Shown here: positions 54,832-62,913 of the stretch, piece by piece
How positions within the stretch are numbered: the stretch's first letter is position 1
Layout of the letters: each line of letters starts with the position of its first letter
Assembly: GCA_949372595.1 (NCBI GenBank)
Contig: CASIAN010000008.1
Span: forward strand, 186,001-250,000
Source of the DNA: CPC320 sp002336405
Lineage (GTDB): Bacteria > Pseudomonadota > Alphaproteobacteria > Rhodobacterales > Rhodobacteraceae
Direction: 5' to 3'
Length of the DNA stretch: 64,000 nucleotides
The notes under the pieces: model-generated
Told to the model about the DNA's origin: nothing
Seen by the model: the letters and a program-made list of their open reading frames with translations, nothing else
The model's database searches: none
Made by a program: the position numbers and the translations under genes

Positions 54832-56244
54832 ATGGCGTTTTTCAAAAAGCTCAAAGACCGGTTGTTCAAGTCGTCATCAAAGCTTGATGCTGGTCTGGAG
54901 GCGATTGTCGACGAGGCCCCGGATCCAGTGGAGGAGGCGCAGGTTGGCTTGTCTGTCAACGATCTGCCTGCAAACGACCATATTGACAGCCACCCAGTGG
55001 AAATCGTCCGTGCTGAAAGGTCTCTGACCGAAAACGATTTGCCAGTGGATAATCTGATTGCAGCCGAGCGGCCTGAACACGAGCCGCCCCAAGGTTCTGC
55101 GCTCCTGACTGTTGGGCCGGTTGACACGCCTGCGTCAGATGCGGGATCTGCAACCGCACAATCCGAACTCTCTGAAGCGGTTTCTGGTCAAGCCGTGCCA
55201 GACGCAATATCGACGCCAATTGCCGCACCTGCCCGGCAGGCTGAACCAGAGCTATCAGTGGAGTTGGTCGCAGCTGGAAATACGACAGATGAAAATACCG
55301 CAGCTGAAAAACTAGTGGTGTCCGAGACCCGATCCACGGGGCGGGCAAAGGGGTTTTTGGGGCGAATTTTTAATCGCAGTGACAAAACTGTGCACCCCAA
55401 GCGCCGCTTGGATGATGAGATGCTCGAACAGCTTGAAGAGCTGTTGATCTCGGCGGATATGGGCGTTGATACGGCGATGCGGGTCACCGCCAATATGGCT
55501 GAGGGCCGGTTTGGCACCTCGCTGTCAGTGGCCGATATCAAGGGTCTTTTAGCGCAAGAAATCACCCGAATCATGGAGCCGGTGGCCAAGCCGCTGCCGC
55601 TTTATGGCAAAACACCACAGGTGGTGCTTGTGGTGGGGGTCAACGGTTCGGGCAAGACCACGACCATCGGCAAATTGGCAAGCCAGTTCAAGGCGGCGGG
55701 TAAAACTGTGGTGATCGCCGCCGGTGATACGTTTCGCGCCGCAGCGGTGGAGCAGTTGCAAATCTGGGGGGATCGCGCCGGAGTACCGGTTCTGACCGCG
55801 CCAGAAGGCTCGGACCCGGCTAGCCTTGCGTTTGACGCGATGACCAAAGCCGAGGCTGATGGCGCCGATCTTTTGATGATTGACACCGCAGGGCGTTTGC
55901 AGAACCGCGCCGATCTGATGGAAGAGCTGGCCAAAATTGTTAGGGTAATCCGCAAAAAAGACCCCGAAGCGCCGCATAATACCCTGCTGGTGCTTGATGC
56001 GACGACAGGACAGAATGCGGTGCGTCAAGTCGAGACCTTTCAGCGTCTGGCCGATGTCTCGGGTTTAATCATGACCAAGCTGGATGGAACCGCAAAAGGT
56101 GGCGTGCTGGTGGCTTTGGCTGACAAGTTTGGTCTGCCGATTCACGCGATTGGCGTTGGTGAACAAATCGATGATCTGGCGCCGTTTGACCCCGAAGAAT
56201 TTGCCGCTGCGCTGACCGGAACGCGGCCCGGCCCGCAACCGTGA
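54832..56244 (+). CDS. ftsY: Signal recognition particle receptor FtsY
   Basis: 470 residues. N-terminal basic helix (MAFFKKLKDRLFKSSSKLD), an acidic low-complexity A region to about residue 190, then the N and G domains: GVNGSGKTTTIGKLA, DTFRAAAVEQL, DTAGRLQNR, TKLDGTAKGG and GVGEQIDDLAPFD. It docks ribosome-SRP at the membrane. ATG 54832 has GGAGG 7 bases upstream; the open frame upstream to 54730 is leader. Confidence 0.95.
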   Translation: MAFFKKLKDRLFKSSSKLDAGLEAIVDEAPDPVEEAQVGLSVNDLPANDHIDSHPVEIVRAERSLTENDLPVDNLIAAERPEHEPPQGSALLTVGPVDTPASDAGSATAQSELSEAVSGQAVPDAISTPIAAPARQAEPELSVELVAAGNTTDENTAAEKLVVSETRSTGRAKGFLGRIFNRSDKTVHPKRRLDDEMLEQLEELLISADMGVDTAMRVTANMAEGRFGTSLSVADIKGLLAQEITRIMEPVAKPLPLYGKTPQVVLVVGVNGSGKTTTIGKLASQFKAAGKTVVIAAGDTFRAAAVEQLQIWGDRAGVPVLTAPEGSDPASLAFDAMTKAEADGADLLMIDTAGRLQNRADLMEELAKIVRVIRKKDPEAPHNTLLVLDATTGQNAVRQVETFQRLADVSGLIMTKLDGTAKGGVLVALADKFGLPIHAIGVGEQIDDLAPFDPEEFAAALTGTRPGPQP

Positions 56245-56281
56245 GCCATCCGGTGTTACTGGCCTGCGGGCACCGGAAATT

Positions 56282-57184
56282 ATGAGTGAATGGTTGCTGT
56301 CGCTGCGCGGCACAGAGGCGGGGCATCAACTGGCAATGGTGTTGGCGCTGCAGGCGGCTTTTCTGCATGCAGTTTTTGGCGCGCTGCAAAAAGGCCGGCA
56401 CGACCCTTGGCTGACCCGGGGGGCAATTGATGCCTGTGGCAGCCTGATGGCTGCGCCGATTGCGCTTTTTTTGGTGCCCTGGCCCGATCCACATATGTGG
56501 CCAATTTTCTTTTGCGTTTTTGCAATTCACTTGGTTTATAAGATTCTGCAGGGTTTGGCGTATACCCGCGGCGCCTATACGGTGGTCTATCCGGTGGTGC
56601 GCGGTACCGGGCCGTTGTTTACGGTCATTGGGGCGTACCTTCTGTTTGGAGAAGTGTTCGCGCCGCTGCAATGGTTTGGGGTGGCGGTCTTGCTGGCGGG
56701 TATTTTTGGTCTGGCGCTTTACAATATGATCTATCTGGAAAACGGACGGGATACTTTGTGGATGGCGATGGTTTTTGCCATTGCGACCGGATTGCTTGTT
56801 GCGCTCTATACCACTTATGACGCTTATGGGATAAGGGCTGCACGCGACCCGTTTACCTTTTTGGCGTGGTTTTTCTTGTTTGATGGTCTGGTGCTGCCGG
56901 GATTTATATATCGGCGCTGGTTGCGGATGCCGGATGCTCCGGCTTTGGGGCCGCTTATGGTGCGGGGTTGTATTGGGGCCATTGTTGCCTTTATGAGTTT
57001 TGGGTCAGTGATGTTGGCAACGCTGTTGGGCAAAGTTGGCGAGGCCGCGGTATTGCGGGAGACCTCGACGATTTTTGCCGCATTGATTGGCTGGCTGGTG
57101 TTAAAAGAAACGGTTGGACCGCGACGAATTGGCTTGATGGCCCTGATTGCGTTGGGCGCAGTGATAGTGGAAGTAGGAGGCTAA
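56282..57184 (+). CDS. EamA/DMT-family transporter
   Basis: 300 residues with nine or ten hydrophobic segments and two EamA repeats; YTRGAYTVVYPVVRGTGPLF at the end of the first repeat and the final ALIALGAVIVEVGG are typical. Substrate unknown. It lies 37 bases after ftsY and 2 bases before yciB on the same strand; the three are often adjacent in this order of bacteria. Confidence 0.85.
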   Translation: MSEWLLSLRGTEAGHQLAMVLALQAAFLHAVFGALQKGRHDPWLTRGAIDACGSLMAAPIALFLVPWPDPHMWPIFFCVFAIHLVYKILQGLAYTRGAYTVVYPVVRGTGPLFTVIGAYLLFGEVFAPLQWFGVAVLLAGIFGLALYNMIYLENGRDTLWMAMVFAIATGLLVALYTTYDAYGIRAARDPFTFLAWFFLFDGLVLPGFIYRRWLRMPDAPALGPLMVRGCIGAIVAFMSFGSVMLATLLGKVGEAAVLRETSTIFAALIGWLVLKETVGPRRIGLMALIALGAVIVEVGG

Positions 57185-57186
57185 AT

Positions 57187-57792
57187 ATGTCGGAAAAACA
57201 GGTCAATAATGGGCTTAAATCGGCACTGGAGTTTGGCCCAGTGGCTTTGTTCTTTATCGCCTATATCTGGCTTAAGGATGAGGTCTTTCAGTTTGGCGGC
57301 ACTGAGTATGAAGGCTTTATTATCGTCACGGCGGGATTTGTGCCGCTGATGATCCTCAGCACTCTGGCGCTTTGGAAACTGACTGGCACGCTGTCAAAAA
57401 TGCAGATTTTTACTGTCGTGCTGGTGACGGTTTTTGGAGGTTTAAGCGTTTGGCAAAATGATAAGAGTTTTCTGCAGATGAAGCCGACGATCCTGTATCT
57501 GTTATTTGCCTCTATTCTGGGATTTGGTTTGCTACGCAAGCAGTCTTACCTGCAGTATATGATGGGTGAAATGATGCCTTTGCAGGATCGTGGATGGATA
57601 ATTTTGACCCAGCGCATGGCTTTGCTGTTTCTTGCTTTGGCTGTTTTGAACGAGCTGATCTGGCGCAATATGAGCGAAGAAACATGGGTTTATTTCAAGA
57701 CATTTGGCCTGCCAATGACCATATTCAGTTTTTTCATCTTGCAGGGCAGGTTGTTCAAAGAACACGGTATACGTGACAATACCAAAGAATGA
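57187..57792 (+). CDS. yciB: Inner membrane-spanning protein YciB (septation protein A family)
   Basis: 201 residues with five or six hydrophobic segments; family landmarks LEFGPVALFFIAY, FGGLSVWQNDKSFLQMKPTI and GWIILTQRMALLFLALAVLN-type helix with NELIWR. Linked to cell-envelope integrity and division in other bacteria. ATG 57187 follows AGGAGG 6 bases upstream. The frame is open far upstream inside the EamA gene but that is not coding. Confidence 0.9.
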   Translation: MSEKQVNNGLKSALEFGPVALFFIAYIWLKDEVFQFGGTEYEGFIIVTAGFVPLMILSTLALWKLTGTLSKMQIFTVVLVTVFGGLSVWQNDKSFLQMKPTILYLLFASILGFGLLRKQSYLQYMMGEMMPLQDRGWIILTQRMALLFLALAVLNELIWRNMSEETWVYFKTFGLPMTIFSFFILQGRLFKEHGIRDNTKE

Positions 57793-57815
57793 CGCAGCGA
57801 CGGCCTGCGTCATTC
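57787..57815 (+). terminator. Perfect 11-bp hairpin at the yciB stop
   Basis: GAATGACGCAG (57787-57797), 7-base loop, CTGCGTCATTC (57805-57815), a perfect stem including the stop codon. A second stem, TAGCCAG/CTGGCTA (57836-57842/57865-57871), follows. Neither has a T tract. They stand between convergent yciB and the GST gene, so they are probably terminators or 3'-end protectors. Confidence 0.55.
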
Positions 57816-57868
57816 CACGCGGGCAAAATGGGGCGTAGCCAGCACACCGCGCCTGGGCTGCGCCCTGG

Positions 57869-58576
57869 CTAGGTGTGGCGCTTGAACAAGAGCTCTTGGG
57901 CTTTTTTATCGGTTTGCAGGTTGCTGCGGCTCTCTTGGGCAAGGGCCCGGCCGCGCTGGACAGCCTCGCGGGATTTTACCGCATCGAGCCAACGCTCTAG
58001 GTGGGGTTTATCCTCGAGGTTTTGCTGCTGTCCTCGCCATTGACTGACCCAAGACCACAGTGCCATATCTGCAATCGAATAAAAGTCACCCGCCACATAG
58101 GTATTCTGCTCTAGCTGGCGATCTAGCACGCCGTAAAGCCGCGCCACTTCTGTGCGGTAGCGATCTTTGGGATAGGGCAGATCGTGCGGGGGGTCCATTG
58201 CCGGGGCATATTTGAGAAAATGGTGGGCTTGTCCTGCCATCGGCCCCACGCCGCCCATTTGCCACATCAACCACTGGTCTACCACCGTCCGCTCGCGTTC
58301 TGTTGAACCGTAAAACAGGCCGGTTTTGCGGGCCAGATAAAGCAAAATCGCCCCTGATTCGAAAATTGAAATCGGTGCGCCATCGGGGCCGTTTGGGTCC
58401 GTGATTGCAGGCATGCGATTGTTCGGCGCAATTTTTAAAAACGCCGGATCAAATTGATCGCCGGCGCCAATGTTTATCATATGCGTCGCATAGGGAAGGT
58501 TCATTTCCTCTAGCGCTATGGAAATTTTCCAGCCGTTGGGTGTGGGCCAATAATATAAATCTATAAGTTTGGTCAT
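57869..58576 (-). CDS. Glutathione S-transferase family protein, YfcG/Nu-class like
   Basis: 235 residues. Thioredoxin-like N-domain with WPTPNGWKISIALEE: the Thr-x-Asn (TPN) motif replaces the classical Tyr/Ser and is typical of the YfcG/YghU disulfide-bond oxidoreductases. It also has NNRMPAITDP with the glutathione-binding Pro, and FESGAILLYLA. The C-domain is helical (YSIADMALWSWVSQW). Start ATG 58576 has GGAGAG upstream. Likely a glutathione-dependent disulfide reductase. Confidence 0.88.
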   Translation of the reverse strand: MTKLIDLYYWPTPNGWKISIALEEMNLPYATHMINIGAGDQFDPAFLKIAPNNRMPAITDPNGPDGAPISIFESGAILLYLARKTGLFYGSTERERTVVDQWLMWQMGGVGPMAGQAHHFLKYAPAMDPPHDLPYPKDRYRTEVARLYGVLDRQLEQNTYVAGDFYSIADMALWSWVSQWRGQQQNLEDKPHLERWLDAVKSREAVQRGRALAQESRSNLQTDKKAQELLFKRHT

Positions 58577-58752
58577 AAAGCTCTCCAATTCAGACGGTAA
58601 TACTGGCTAATTTTTGCGTAACGGGCAAGCTGTTGATGGTCAAAGGGCCGCGCGATATCGCATGTCGGGGTCGTAAGGTTCAGATATCAAGAGCCCGTCA
58701 AGAGTGGTCTATCTTGCCACCAGTTTTGTCGCTGCGGTTTTTTGCAATCTTG

Positions 58753-58781
58753 TTGACGTGATAAACCTTAGGCAGTATTGA
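58753..58781 (+). promoter_or_regulatory. Candidate sigma-70 promoter of metZ
   Basis: TTGACG (58753-58758), 17 bases, TATTGA (58776-58781). Predicted start of transcription near 58788, exactly where the riboswitch aptamer begins. Confidence 0.55.
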
Positions 58782-58787
58782 AATATC

Positions 58788-58842
58788 CTGCGTGGCGATT
58801 TGTAACCGGATTGTGGGCCACGGTAAATATGCCACTAAAGAG
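58788..58842 (+). ncRNA. SAM-II riboswitch
   Basis: Matches the SAM-II consensus as I know it. P1 is formed by CGTGGC (58791-58796) with GCCACG (58817-58822). The conserved loop GATTTG-(ta)-ACCGGATTG lies between, then GGTAAATATGCC and ACTAAAG, which complete the pseudoknot. SAM-II occurs upstream of methionine-synthesis genes in alphaproteobacteria; metZ follows here. Binding of S-adenosylmethionine would lower metZ expression. Confidence 0.88.
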
Positions 58843-58858
58843 GTCAGGTAAAAAAGGT

Positions 58859-58896
58859 AACCCCTTTCGCTTGGCTGCGATTGGGGTTTTTCTTTT
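58859..58896 (+). terminator. Terminator-like hairpin between the SAM-II aptamer and metZ
   Basis: AACCCC (58859-58864) pairs with GGGGTT (58883-58888), with an inner TCGC/GCGA stem. It runs into TTTTTCTTTT. The metZ ribosome-binding site GGAG (58897-58900) follows immediately. This suggests transcription attenuation, unusual for SAM-II, which mostly acts on translation. Confidence 0.65.
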
Positions 58897-58906
58897 GGAG
58901 TAAGTG

Positions 58907-60088
58907 ATGAGCAAGGACTGGAACCGACGGACAAAACTGGTGCATGCTGGCACCCGCCGCAGTCAATACAACGAAGTCAGCGAAGCGATTTTTTTGACCC
59001 AAGGGTTTGTCTATGAAAGCGCCGAAGCCGCCGAGGCGCGGTTTCTGAAAGCGGGCAAGGACGAATTTATCTATGCGCGTTATGGCAATCCAACGGTCGC
59101 GATGTTCGAAGATCGTATGGCGGCGCTAGAAGGCACCGAGGACGGCTTTGCCACAGCGTCGGGCATGGCAGCCGTCAGTGGGGCGTTGATGGCTGTGCTG
59201 AAGGCTGGGGATCATGTGGTTGCAGGCCGGGCGCTGTTTGGGTCTTGCCTATACGTGCTTGAGCAAGTCCTTCCGCGCTACGGCGTCAAAGTCAGTTTCG
59301 TTGATGGGACCGATATGGCGCAATGGCGGGCTGCAATCACTGCTGAGACCCGTGCGGTATTTTTCGAATCTATCTCCAATCCAGCATTGGAGGTGATCGA
59401 TATTCAGGCTGTCTCCGATTTGGCACATGAGGTGGGTGCTTTGGTTGTTGTTGATAATGTTTTTGCGACGCCAGTATTTTCGCGCGCTGTTGAACAGGGG
59501 GCAGATTTAATCATTTACTCCACCACGAAACATGTGGATGGTCAGGGCCGGACATTGGGGGGCGTGATCCTTGGCAGCACCGCGCTGATCCGCGAAACGG
59601 TGGAACCCTATATGAAGCATACTGGCGGGTCGATGAGCCCGTTCACCGCTTGGATGATGGTGAAATCCCTTGAAACCATCGATCTTCGTGTGCGGGCCCA
59701 GACCGCGACAGCGCTGTCGCTGGCCGAGGTGCTGGCAGATCACCCCAAACTGCATCGCATGATCTATCCCGGACATTCTAGCCATCCGCAGCACGCGTTG
59801 GTCAAGCAGCAGATGGGCGAGGGCGGCACCGTGCTTTCGATTGATGTCGCCGGGGGACAAGAGGCGACTTTCAGGTTTTTGAACGCGCTGCAGATTGTGA
59901 TTATCTCGAATAATCTTGGCGATTCGAAATCAATCGCAACCCATCCGGCGACGACCACGCATCAACGTTTGCCGGAGGCACAAAAAATCATTTTGGGCAT
60001 TACACCGGGATTGGTCAGATTGAGTATCGGTCTTGAGGATAAGGCCGATTTGATTGCTGATTTCCATCAGGCACTGGAACGCTGTTGA
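58907..60088 (+). CDS. metZ: O-succinylhomoserine sulfhydrylase
   Basis: 393 residues, Cys/Met-metabolism PLP enzyme. RYGNPTVAMFEDRMAALEG, ATASGMAAV, the PLP-lysine segment IIYSTTKHVDGQGR and GGSMSPFTAW. The family makes homocysteine from an activated homoserine and sulfide; the MetZ assignment rests on overall similarity and on the SAM-II leader. A GTG lies one codon before the ATG at 58907; GGAG is 6 bases upstream of the ATG. Confidence 0.9.
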   Translation: MSKDWNRRTKLVHAGTRRSQYNEVSEAIFLTQGFVYESAEAAEARFLKAGKDEFIYARYGNPTVAMFEDRMAALEGTEDGFATASGMAAVSGALMAVLKAGDHVVAGRALFGSCLYVLEQVLPRYGVKVSFVDGTDMAQWRAAITAETRAVFFESISNPALEVIDIQAVSDLAHEVGALVVVDNVFATPVFSRAVEQGADLIIYSTTKHVDGQGRTLGGVILGSTALIRETVEPYMKHTGGSMSPFTAWMMVKSLETIDLRVRAQTATALSLAEVLADHPKLHRMIYPGHSSHPQHALVKQQMGEGGTVLSIDVAGGQEATFRFLNALQIVIISNNLGDSKSIATHPATTTHQRLPEAQKIILGITPGLVRLSIGLEDKADLIADFHQALERC

Positions 60089-60162
60089 TCCACATATTTA
60101 ATTAAAACGCGAGTTAATGTCGATTTTAGTTGTTTTTCTGCGATTATTTGTAATGCGGCGGG

Positions 60163-60207
60163 AATAGACTTTGGCATTTTGCTTGGGAGGTACTAAGTAA
60201 CGTCTAT
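60163..60207 (+). promoter_or_regulatory. Possible structured leader of folE2
   Basis: ATAGAC and GTCTAT close a region of roughly 33 bases about 25 bases before the folE2 start. Inside is GGCATTTTGCT, a small stem with one G-U pair, and GGGAGG. The arrangement could be a regulatory RNA; I cannot assign it to a known riboswitch class. Confidence 0.3.
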
Positions 60208-60230
60208 AAGACATCGCGAGAGACGGATTT

Positions 60231-61322
60231 ATGAATATTCATACGCGTGATACCGATAACATTTCTGCTCAGGATAAAGCGGATGCGGCACTTGATGTGC
60301 TTCGGGCCTGGTCGCAAAGCGCCAATCAAGACGAGCTTGTGGCGATGGCCAAGCTGCTTGCCCCGCTAGTGGCACCGACCGGCTATCCTGATCTGTCGCA
60401 GGACTATCCCGAAGAGTTTGTCGTTGATCCAGACTATAAATCCAGTCTGCCGGATTTGCAGAATGGTCCCAGTTCGCTGATCCGTGGCGCGCAACGTGCG
60501 ATCCAGCATGTCGGGATTTCGAATTTTCGACTGCCGATCCGGTTTCACACCCGCGACGATGGCGATGTCAGGCTTGAGACCTCGGTCACTGGTACAGTAA
60601 GCTTGGAGGCTGGCAAAAAGGGCATTAACATGTCGCGCATCATGCGCAGTTTTTATGGCCACGCCGAGCGCACGTTCAGTTTTGATGTGGTCGAGGCGGC
60701 GCTGGACGATTATAAGACTGACCTAGACAGTTTTGATGCCCGGATCCATATGCGATTTTCTTTTCCGGCGAAAGTCGACAGTTTGCGCTCTGGCCTGTCG
60801 GGGTACCAATATTACGATATCGCGCTGGAGTTGATCGAACAACAGGGTCAGCGCAGACGCATCATGCATCTTGATTATGTGTACAGTTCGACATGCCCCT
60901 GTTCGCTTGAGTTGAGCGAACATGCCCGTGAAACCCGCCGCCAGTTGGCGACGCCGCATTCGCAGCGCTCGGTGGCGCGCATATCAGTTGAACTGGTAGA
61001 GCAGGAATGCCTGTGGTTCGAGGATTTGATCGATATGTGTCGTCGTGCGGTTCCGACTGAAACTCAAGTGATGGTCAAGCGCGAGGATGAGCAGGCGTTT
61101 GCTGAATTAAATGCCGCCAACCCAATATTTGTTGAAGATGCGGCGCGGCTGTTTTGCGAGCAGTTGCATCAAGACGGCCGGATTGGAGATTTTCGAGTAA
61201 TTGCAAGCCACCAAGAAAGTTTGCACAGCCACGATGCGGTTAGCATTTTAACAGAAGGCCAGATATTTGCGGCAGACAGTCTAGATCCACGGTTGTTTCA
61301 ATCGCTGTTTCACACCGGCTAA
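60231..61322 (+). CDS. folE2: GTP cyclohydrolase FolE2 (type IB)
   Basis: 363 residues. VGISNFRLPIRF, SLEAGKKGINMSRIMR, the active-site STCPCSLELSEHAR, TPHSQRSVARI and the C-terminal HQESLHSHDAV are the FolE2 (COG1469) landmarks. It opens GTP to dihydroneopterin triphosphate, the first step of folate and queuosine synthesis, and unlike FolE is not strictly zinc-dependent. The ATG at 60231 has GAGAGACGG upstream. The gene stands alone between metZ and trkH. Confidence 0.94.
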   Translation: MNIHTRDTDNISAQDKADAALDVLRAWSQSANQDELVAMAKLLAPLVAPTGYPDLSQDYPEEFVVDPDYKSSLPDLQNGPSSLIRGAQRAIQHVGISNFRLPIRFHTRDDGDVRLETSVTGTVSLEAGKKGINMSRIMRSFYGHAERTFSFDVVEAALDDYKTDLDSFDARIHMRFSFPAKVDSLRSGLSGYQYYDIALELIEQQGQRRRIMHLDYVYSSTCPCSLELSEHARETRRQLATPHSQRSVARISVELVEQECLWFEDLIDMCRRAVPTETQVMVKREDEQAFAELNAANPIFVEDAARLFCEQLHQDGRIGDFRVIASHQESLHSHDAVSILTEGQIFAADSLDPRLFQSLFHTG

Positions 61323-61379
61323 CTTGGACTTTCGCAATGCGGCTTGACACTTGGCGGATCGCCGTCCAACGGTGGCTTT

Positions 61380-62828
61380 ATGTTTGATCTGCGTCCCGTC
61401 GGATATGTAACTGGTCTTTTGGTTGCCTTTTTGGGCTTGGCAATGTTGTTGCCGATGCTTGTGGATATCGTCGAGGGACAAGGTCACTGGATGGCCTTTT
61501 TAGAAAGTGCGATTATCTCTACCTTAACGGGTGGCTTGATAGCATTGGCGTGTTCCAACGGTGTCAGGCAGGGTTTGAGTATCCAACAAACCTTTTTACT
61601 GACCACCGGTGTCTGGGTGGCCCTGCCGATTTTTGGAGCGCTGCCATTTATTCTTGGCGACACCGAGGCGCGTGTGGTTGATGCTTTTTTTGAAGCCATG
61701 TCAGGGCTTACCACGACTGGATCAACGGTGTTTTCAGATCTGGATCAAATGCCCAAGGGCCTGCTTTTGTGGCGCGGCCTGCTGCAGTGGCTGGGTGGGA
61801 TCGGGATCATCGTTGTGGCGATGGTATTTTTGCCTGAACTGCGTGTTGGCGGCATGCAGATTTTTCGCTCGGAAGGTTTTGACACCTTTGGTAAAATACT
61901 GCCGCGCGCGACGGAAATCTCGTCGCGGATTTCAAGTATTTATCTGTTTCTCACGATGAGCTGTGCTGCGGCGTACATGCTGAGCGGGATGACTGCCTTT
62001 GATGCCACGGTACACGCGATGACGACAATTGCGACTGGTGGCTTTGCGAATTATGATGCGTCATTTGCAGCGTTTGAGGGGGCTTCGGCCTCTGTTGCGA
62101 TCGTGTTTATGATCCTTGCGGCCCTGCCGTTTGTACGTTTTGTGCAGATGACTGCCGGAACCGCCCGGCCACTGCTGCACGATAGCCAGATCAGGTTCTT
62201 CCTGAAAACCACAGTTTTGATCATCGCAGGCCTGACCGCTTGGCGGGTTATCCATGATGGCGTTACGACTGTCGCGGGGGTCCGTGATGTGGTGTTTAAT
62301 GTGGTGTCGATCCTAACCGGCACCGGGTATGCCAGTGCCGATTATATGCTCTGGGGTGGTCTTCCGGTCACGGTGTTATTTTTTGTAGGCTTGATCGGCG
62401 GCTGTGCGGGGTCAACGTCTTGTTCTATTAAAGTGTTCCGCTATCAGCTTTTGTTTGCCTCGATCAAAGCCCAGCTGCGCAAAATTCATTCTCCCAACGG
62501 TATGTTTACGCCGCGCTATGACGGGCGCTCGATTGACGAGGATATCTTAAACTCGGTGATGTCGTTTTTTGTGTTCTTTATCGTGACACTTGGCGTTGTG
62601 GCGGTGTTGCTGGGCTTGACAGGATTGGATTTTATCACCTCGCTGTCTGGTGCCTCAGCGGCATTGGCCAATATTGGACCTGGGCTCGGAGATCATATCG
62701 GGCCAGCGGGTAATTTTGCAGGTTTGAACGACGGTGCGAAATGGCTCTTGGCTGCTGCGATGCTGATTGGCCGGCTGGAACTGATGGTGGTTTATGCCAT
62801 CCTAACGGTAAAGTTCTGGCAGGTCTGA
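61380..62828 (+). CDS. trkH: TrkH-type potassium uptake protein
   Basis: 482 residues with about ten hydrophobic segments and the four P-loop regions of Trk/Ktr channels: FEAMSGLTTTGSTVF, MTTIATGGFAN, VVSILTGTGYAS and ALANIGPGLGDHIG. It moves K+ with TrkA, which is not in this window. ATG 61380 gives the usual N-terminus; a TTG 12 codons upstream is in frame. It lies 57 bases after folE2. Confidence 0.93.
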   Translation: MFDLRPVGYVTGLLVAFLGLAMLLPMLVDIVEGQGHWMAFLESAIISTLTGGLIALACSNGVRQGLSIQQTFLLTTGVWVALPIFGALPFILGDTEARVVDAFFEAMSGLTTTGSTVFSDLDQMPKGLLLWRGLLQWLGGIGIIVVAMVFLPELRVGGMQIFRSEGFDTFGKILPRATEISSRISSIYLFLTMSCAAAYMLSGMTAFDATVHAMTTIATGGFANYDASFAAFEGASASVAIVFMILAALPFVRFVQMTAGTARPLLHDSQIRFFLKTTVLIIAGLTAWRVIHDGVTTVAGVRDVVFNVVSILTGTGYASADYMLWGGLPVTVLFFVGLIGGCAGSTSCSIKVFRYQLLFASIKAQLRKIHSPNGMFTPRYDGRSIDEDILNSVMSFFVFFIVTLGVVAVLLGLTGLDFITSLSGASAALANIGPGLGDHIGPAGNFAGLNDGAKWLLAAAMLIGRLELMVVYAILTVKFWQV

Positions 62829-62913
62829 GCCTGACGCCCGTGCACGCAGCAAGTGTCGGGGCGTCTTGTCGGGCGGCTCAGTGGCTCGCATGGGTTGTCG
62901 TATGGCAACAGGC

